DNA of 6,507 nt, from assembly GCA_964404765.1 (NCBI GenBank), contig CAYOLL010000161.1, positions 1-6,507 of the forward strand. The letters are read 5' to 3'. Position 1 is the stretch's first letter; each line of letters begins with the position of its first letter. This document shows, one piece after another, positions 5,555 through 6,507 of the stretch. Both the position numbers and the translations under genes were made by a program. The notes beneath the pieces are model-generated. The model made no database searches. It saw only the letters and a list, made by a program, of their open reading frames with translations, and was not told the DNA's origin. Source of the DNA: CAYOLL01 sp964404765 [NCBI: uncultured Gemmatimonadota bacterium] (lineage in GTDB: Bacteria > 4572-55).

Positions 5555-6052
5555 CTAAAAACTTCGACTCCCGGCTTGGGTGTTGAAATCCCAATTAAAT
5601 TCGACCCGTGCATAGCGGGGATCAGAACCGCCGGCAGTGACTTTTGTGATCTGAATTCGGGCGAAGTAACGGGAACCGTTATAATCAACATATAAGTAAT
5701 ATTGATCGCCGACAGAAGGTTGATGGACACGTGGATAAAGCCCTTCCGGATAGTTTGCCGGGTTGGGGGCCTCACTGCCGGAAGATCGAGCCAGACCGGA
5801 TTCGGCCGTCAGAAACGGTCCGCCATTGGCATAAAGCTGCGGACCTTCCACGGCAGCAAAGCGGCGGGCCGGCCCACCCAAATCCACGTTAAAATAATAG
5901 GAAACCAGTCCGCCGTCAAAAGTTTCCAAAGTGCCGCTACCAAACGCAATGGTATCATCCGACGGCGGCGTCGGATCTTCGCCGCAACTAACGGCCAGAA
6001 ACGTCAGGCAAAGAACAAGCGCATAGCATCGAAGATTAGACATTGACCGCAT
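5555..6052 (-). CDS. Small lipoprotein with possible HmuY-like C-terminal pattern
   Basis: Predicted lipoprotein of 165 residues. A short hydrophobic signal (YALVLCLTFLAVSC) ends in a lipobox with Cys23 as the lipidated residue. The next residues, GEDPTPPSDD, are acidic then Pro-rich. In Bacteroidota such acidic residues after the cysteine act as an export signal to the cell surface, which would place it on the outer face if this lineage uses the same rule. The mature part looks beta-rich. Its C-terminus, RYFARIQITKV (128-138) then RVEFNWDF and GSRSF, resembles by memory the YAKIxI...F.Y.YQ..GS pattern at the end of HmuY-like heme-binding lipoproteins. This is a weak, unverified likeness, and the N-terminal half shows nothing I recognise. 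The start could also be Met4 (6041-6043); neither has a strong ribosome site. It follows the upstream gene by 35 bases and ends at the terminator, so the two are probably one operon. Confidence 0.75.
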   Translation of the reverse strand: MRSMSNLRCYALVLCLTFLAVSCGEDPTPPSDDTIAFGSGTLETFDGGLVSYYFNVDLGGPARRFAAVEGPQLYANGGPFLTAESGLARSSGSEAPNPANYPEGLYPRVHQPSVGDQYYLYVDYNGSRYFARIQITKVTAGGSDPRYARVEFNWDFNTQAGSRSF

Positions 6053-6087
6053 ACAGGACCCCGCAGTCAGGTTAAAAAGTCTATAGC

Positions 6088-6507
6088 TTAGAAAATTTTT
6101 CGGCCCTTGCCCATAATGTCATTCAGCGCATCTTTGAAATACGTTGTGTTATTGGCAATGTCTGCGCCGACTTGTTGCTTGTATAGCTGCCACGACTTCT
6201 TTATTTCGTCGCCCATGGTTTTGGCAATAGTGTTATTGCGCAGACCTTCTTCGACAGGCTCCTTGTTATAAAGCACCATATCGGAGACAAGCACACGCGC
6301 TAATCGACGGGCTTTATCGTGCGCCTTGCGCTCCTCGTCGCTCATTTCCGTCTCCGGCTTGGCGGTCGGCGCTCCAGCTAATACTACGTCGGGCACGACT
6401 GCTGTCGGGGCAGGCGCCGGGGCCGCAGGGGCGGCGGGTTTTGCAACAGGCGCAGCCGGTTTTGGCGCTACAGGTGCAGCTCCAGCCGGTTTTGGCGCAA
6501 CAGCCGT
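6088..6507 (-). CDS. C-terminal part of a Pro/Ala/Lys-linker protein with a charged helical domain (cut by window edge)
   Basis: The frame is open from the right edge to the TAA at 6088-6090, giving 139 visible residues; the start lies outside the window. The first ~45 residues are a flexible linker of Ala, Pro, Lys and Val with repeated APKPA units. After it comes a charged, helical domain of about 85 residues with DKARRLARVLVSDMVLYN, then EEGLRNN, SWQLYKQQV, and YFKDALNDIM near the end. From memory this combination (an (H/D)-K/D-ARRLARLLVSDI.LYN helix, then an RRLYEE.V-like and a DYF.EAL-like helix) is a recurring C-terminal domain in bacterial zinc-ribbon proteins with Pro/Ala-rich linkers. 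Its function is not established as far as I know. A GTG at 6394-6396 could be read as a start, but it sits inside the linker with coding sequence continuing upstream, so it is almost certainly internal. Probably co-transcribed with the lipoprotein gene. Confidence 0.75.
   Translation of the reverse strand, partial: TAVAPKPAGAAPVAPKPAAPVAKPAAPAAPAPAPTAVVPDVVLAGAPTAKPETEMSDEERKAHDKARRLARVLVSDMVLYNKEPVEEGLRNNTIAKTMGDEIKKSWQLYKQQVGADIANNTTYFKDALNDIMGKGRKIF
6455..6498. repeat. 30-base-period repeat encoding the APKPA linker
   Basis: GCCGGTTTTGGCGC occurs identically at 6455-6468 and 6485-6498, a 30-base period that equals ten codons. A degenerate further unit lies to the left (GGCGGGTTTTGC, 6432-6443). 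It encodes the repeated APKPA units and probably arose by local duplication, so its length may vary between strains. Confidence 0.65.

Noticed and set aside
5530-5775. Minus-strand frame of 81 codons overlapping the lipoprotein gene
   Set aside because: Out of frame with the lipoprotein, without ribosome site or motif.

Overview
This window looks like chromosomal DNA of a Gram-negative (diderm) bacterium. It encodes two TonB-dependent receptor plug domains, outer-membrane barrels ending in Phe, several Sec signal peptides and a lipoprotein. Moderate G+C, AGGAG-type ribosome sites and the acidic residues after the lipoprotein cysteine suggest the FCB side of the tree (Bacteroidota, Calditrichota, KSB1 or similar). 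That placement is inference with low confidence. All supported genes lie on the minus strand, so transcription runs from the right edge to the left edge.

Right part (6507-5490): a gene cut by the window edge encodes a Pro/Ala/Lys-rich linker followed by a charged helical C-terminal domain. Its stop is 35 bases before a small lipoprotein gene, and the pair is closed by a strong intrinsic terminator (5487-5517). Middle right (5440-3314): a promoter (TTAACA, 17 bases, TATGAT) precedes a full-length TonB-dependent receptor of 679 residues.

Middle (3313-2431): a two-gene type II toxin-antitoxin-like operon, with a four-base ATGA overlap, encodes an unrecognised 98-residue antitoxin candidate and a RelE/ParE-fold toxin. 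Just upstream is a long imperfect inverted repeat (3134-3210) built of 9-base units resembling a widespread dispersed repeat. Short GCGGATTTT-type repeats lie on both outer sides of the operon, and a terminator-like hairpin overlaps the toxin stop codon.

Left part (2332-36): a 420-residue outer-membrane beta-barrel of unknown role, then a second TonB-dependent receptor. The second receptor has a normal signal peptide and plug domain, but its frame stops after 297 codons. A one-base change near the stop would reopen the frame to the window edge, so a frameshift or sequencing error is likely.

Taken together, the outer-membrane genes suggest import of a scarce ligand across the outer membrane. 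The substrate cannot be read from the sequence; heme is only hinted at by a weak HmuY-like pattern in the lipoprotein. The toxin-antitoxin pair appears to be an accessory insertion between these units. I found no RNA genes, CRISPR array or transposase.
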